From: JASHVB01 sp036489395
GTDB lineage: Bacteria; Pseudomonadota; Alphaproteobacteria; Acetobacterales; Acetobacteraceae
DNA length: 6,807 bases
Direction: 5' to 3'
Assembly: GCA_036489395.1 (NCBI GenBank)
Contig: DASXFW010000366.1
Location: 1-6,807 of the forward strand
Within the stretch, counting starts at the first letter, position 1; every line of letters begins with the position of its first letter. The notes beneath the pieces are model-generated. The model saw only the letters and a program-made list of their open reading frames with translations, did not search any database and was not told the origin of the DNA. Shown here in pieces: positions 5,525-6,807 of this stretch. Made by a program: the position numbers and the translations under genes.

Positions 5525-6807
5525 ATGCCCGAGCCGAGCGCTCTTTCCTCCTCCCGCCCCATCCGTGTGCCCACGGCTACCAGCAGCCTCACCCGTCTGA
5601 CCGCGGTCATCGTCGCCTGCGCCTTGTTCATGCAGAACCTGGACTCGACGGTAATCGCCACCGCGTTGCCGACCATGGCGCACGCCTTCGGCATCCAGCC
5701 GGTGCGCATGAACGTGACGCTGACGTCCTACCTGCTGTCGCTCGCCGTGTTCATTCCCGCCAGCGGCTGGATCGCCGACCGCTTCGGCACGCGCACCGTG
5801 TTCCGCGCCGCCATCGCGGTGTTCACCGTCGGCTCGATCCTGTGCGGCCAGGCCGACTCGCTGGGCTTCCTGGTCGCCGCGCGCGTGCTGCAAGGCATCG
5901 GCGGCGCCATGATGGTGCCGGTCGGGCGGCTCATCGTCGTGCGCAGCGTTGACAAGCGCGACCTCGTCAAAGCCATCGCCACCATTACGTGGCCCGCCAT
6001 TGCCGCGCCCGTGATCGGGCCGCCCATCGGCGGATTCATCACGACGTATGCGTCGTGGCGCTGGATCTTCCTGCTCAATGTGCCGTTCGGCATCGCGGCG
6101 CTGGTCGCGACGATGCTGATGGTTCGCAACGCCCGTTCAACCGAGCGCAGCCCGCTCGATATCGTCGGTTTCGTACTGAGCGGCGCGACTCTCACGTGCA
6201 TCTTGTACGGCACCGAACTCGCGAGCCAACAGGGCAAGAGCATCGCGCTGGCCGCCGGGTATGTGGTCGCCGGCATCGTGCTCGGTGTCGTCGCGGTCCG
6301 CCACGCGGCGCGGCATAAGCACCCGTTGCTCGACTACACGACGCTGCGCGTGCCGACTTTCTCGGTCACCGTGATCACCGGGTCGATCACTCGGATCGGC
6401 ATCGGCGCGATGCCCTACCTGCTGCCGCTGCTGTTCCAGATCGGCTTCGGGATGACTGCGTTTCGCTCCGGGCTGCTGCTGCTCGTCAGCGCGCTTGGCG
6501 CCCTTGGAATGAAAGCGCTGACCACGCCTACCTTCCGGCGCTACGGCTTTCGCACGACCGCGATCGTCGCCGTGGCGATCGGCGGCATAGCGATCGTCGC
6601 CTGGGGATGGCTCAGCCCACAAACATCGCTCGCTGTGGTGCTGCTGGTGTTATTCGTCTACGGCGCCACTCGGTCGATGCAGTTCTCGTTGCTCGCCACG
6701 CTCGCCTACGCCGACATCCCGCCGATGCAGCTGAACAGCGCAAATACGCTATGGAACGCCGCCCAGCAGATGACGCTCGGCATGGGAATCGCATTCGGTG
6801 CGCTGTC
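5525..6807 (+). CDS. DHA2-family MFS multidrug/H+ antiporter (MdtD-like), 3' end outside window
   Basis: I translated this frame directly: it is open from ATG 5525 to the window edge (427 residues and two bases). Major facilitator signatures appear in order: LDSTVIATALP (39-49, motif D1), GWIADRFGTRTVF (81-93, motif A), RVLQGIGGAMMVPVGR (120-135, motif B), GPPIGG (165-170, motif C region) and WRWIFLLNVPFG (178-189). It resembles E. coli MdtD (about 470 aa), so perhaps 40-60 residues are missing on the right. The expected role is proton-driven export of drugs or metabolites across the inner membrane. No clear Shine-Dalgarno precedes ATG 5525, and an out-of-frame ATG lies at 5517. GTG 5567 is an alternative start, but the N-terminal 20 residues before the first helix fit either choice. 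It is divergent from the stress protein gene, 162 bases away. The substrate is unknown. Confidence 0.92.
   Translation, partial: MPEPSALSSSRPIRVPTATSSLTRLTAVIVACALFMQNLDSTVIATALPTMAHAFGIQPVRMNVTLTSYLLSLAVFIPASGWIADRFGTRTVFRAAIAVFTVGSILCGQADSLGFLVAARVLQGIGGAMMVPVGRLIVVRSVDKRDLVKAIATITWPAIAAPVIGPPIGGFITTYASWRWIFLLNVPFGIAALVATMLMVRNARSTERSPLDIVGFVLSGATLTCILYGTELASQQGKSIALAAGYVVAGIVLGVVAVRHAARHKHPLLDYTTLRVPTFSVTVITGSITRIGIGAMPYLLPLLFQIGFGMTAFRSGLLLLVSALGALGMKALTTPTFRRYGFRTTAIVAVAIGGIAIVAWGWLSPQTSLAVVLLVLFVYGATRSMQFSLLATLAYADIPPMQLNSANTLWNAAQQMTLGMGIAFGAL

Noticed and set aside
5728..6622. Minus-strand open frames opposite the MFS gene
   Set aside because: They lack motifs and are antisense to a frame with a full series of MFS signatures in order.

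Overview
The window is GC-rich, gene-dense bacterial DNA with long open shadow frames on both strands. The protein families (NodT-type outer membrane lipoprotein, Kup, tandem Usp, DHA2 MFS), GTG starts behind strong Shine-Dalgarno sequences, a TTGA-N6-TCAA box and interspersed palindromes with CATTGCGAGG / GAAGCAATC arms point to an alphaproteobacterium. Something near Rhodospirillales/Acetobacteraceae is my best guess. That placement is inference and no marker gene is present.

Layout, left to right: (1) palindromic repeat A, just beyond the 3' end of (2) a minus-strand efflux outer membrane factor lipoprotein (100-1608). (3) A 287-base intergenic stretch holding repeat B, upstream of both the efflux gene and (4) a small plus-strand cupin (1896-2231). 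(5) A convergent cupin/kup junction with repeat C and a decayed half-repeat. (6) kup, a low-affinity K+ uptake permease, minus strand (2421-4310). (7) A tandem-domain universal stress protein, minus strand (4493-5362), upstream of kup in the same direction. (8) A divergent promoter region with an FNR/FixK-type operator placed exactly as in a class II activated promoter for the stress protein gene. (9) The 5' portion of a DHA2-family (MdtD-like) drug/H+ antiporter, plus strand, running off the right edge.

Functionally this is an envelope transport and stress neighbourhood rather than one recognisable pathway. The most coherent unit is usp followed by kup, where an oxygen-sensing regulator may control the stress protein and possibly K+ uptake by readthrough. 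The efflux outer membrane factor has no pump or adaptor gene on its 5' side, and the MFS antiporter lies far away on the other strand. I found no CRISPR array, tRNA, rRNA, transposase, phage gene or obviously new multi-gene system. The points most worth a second look are the class II FNR/FixK promoter geometry and the family of long palindromes at gene ends.
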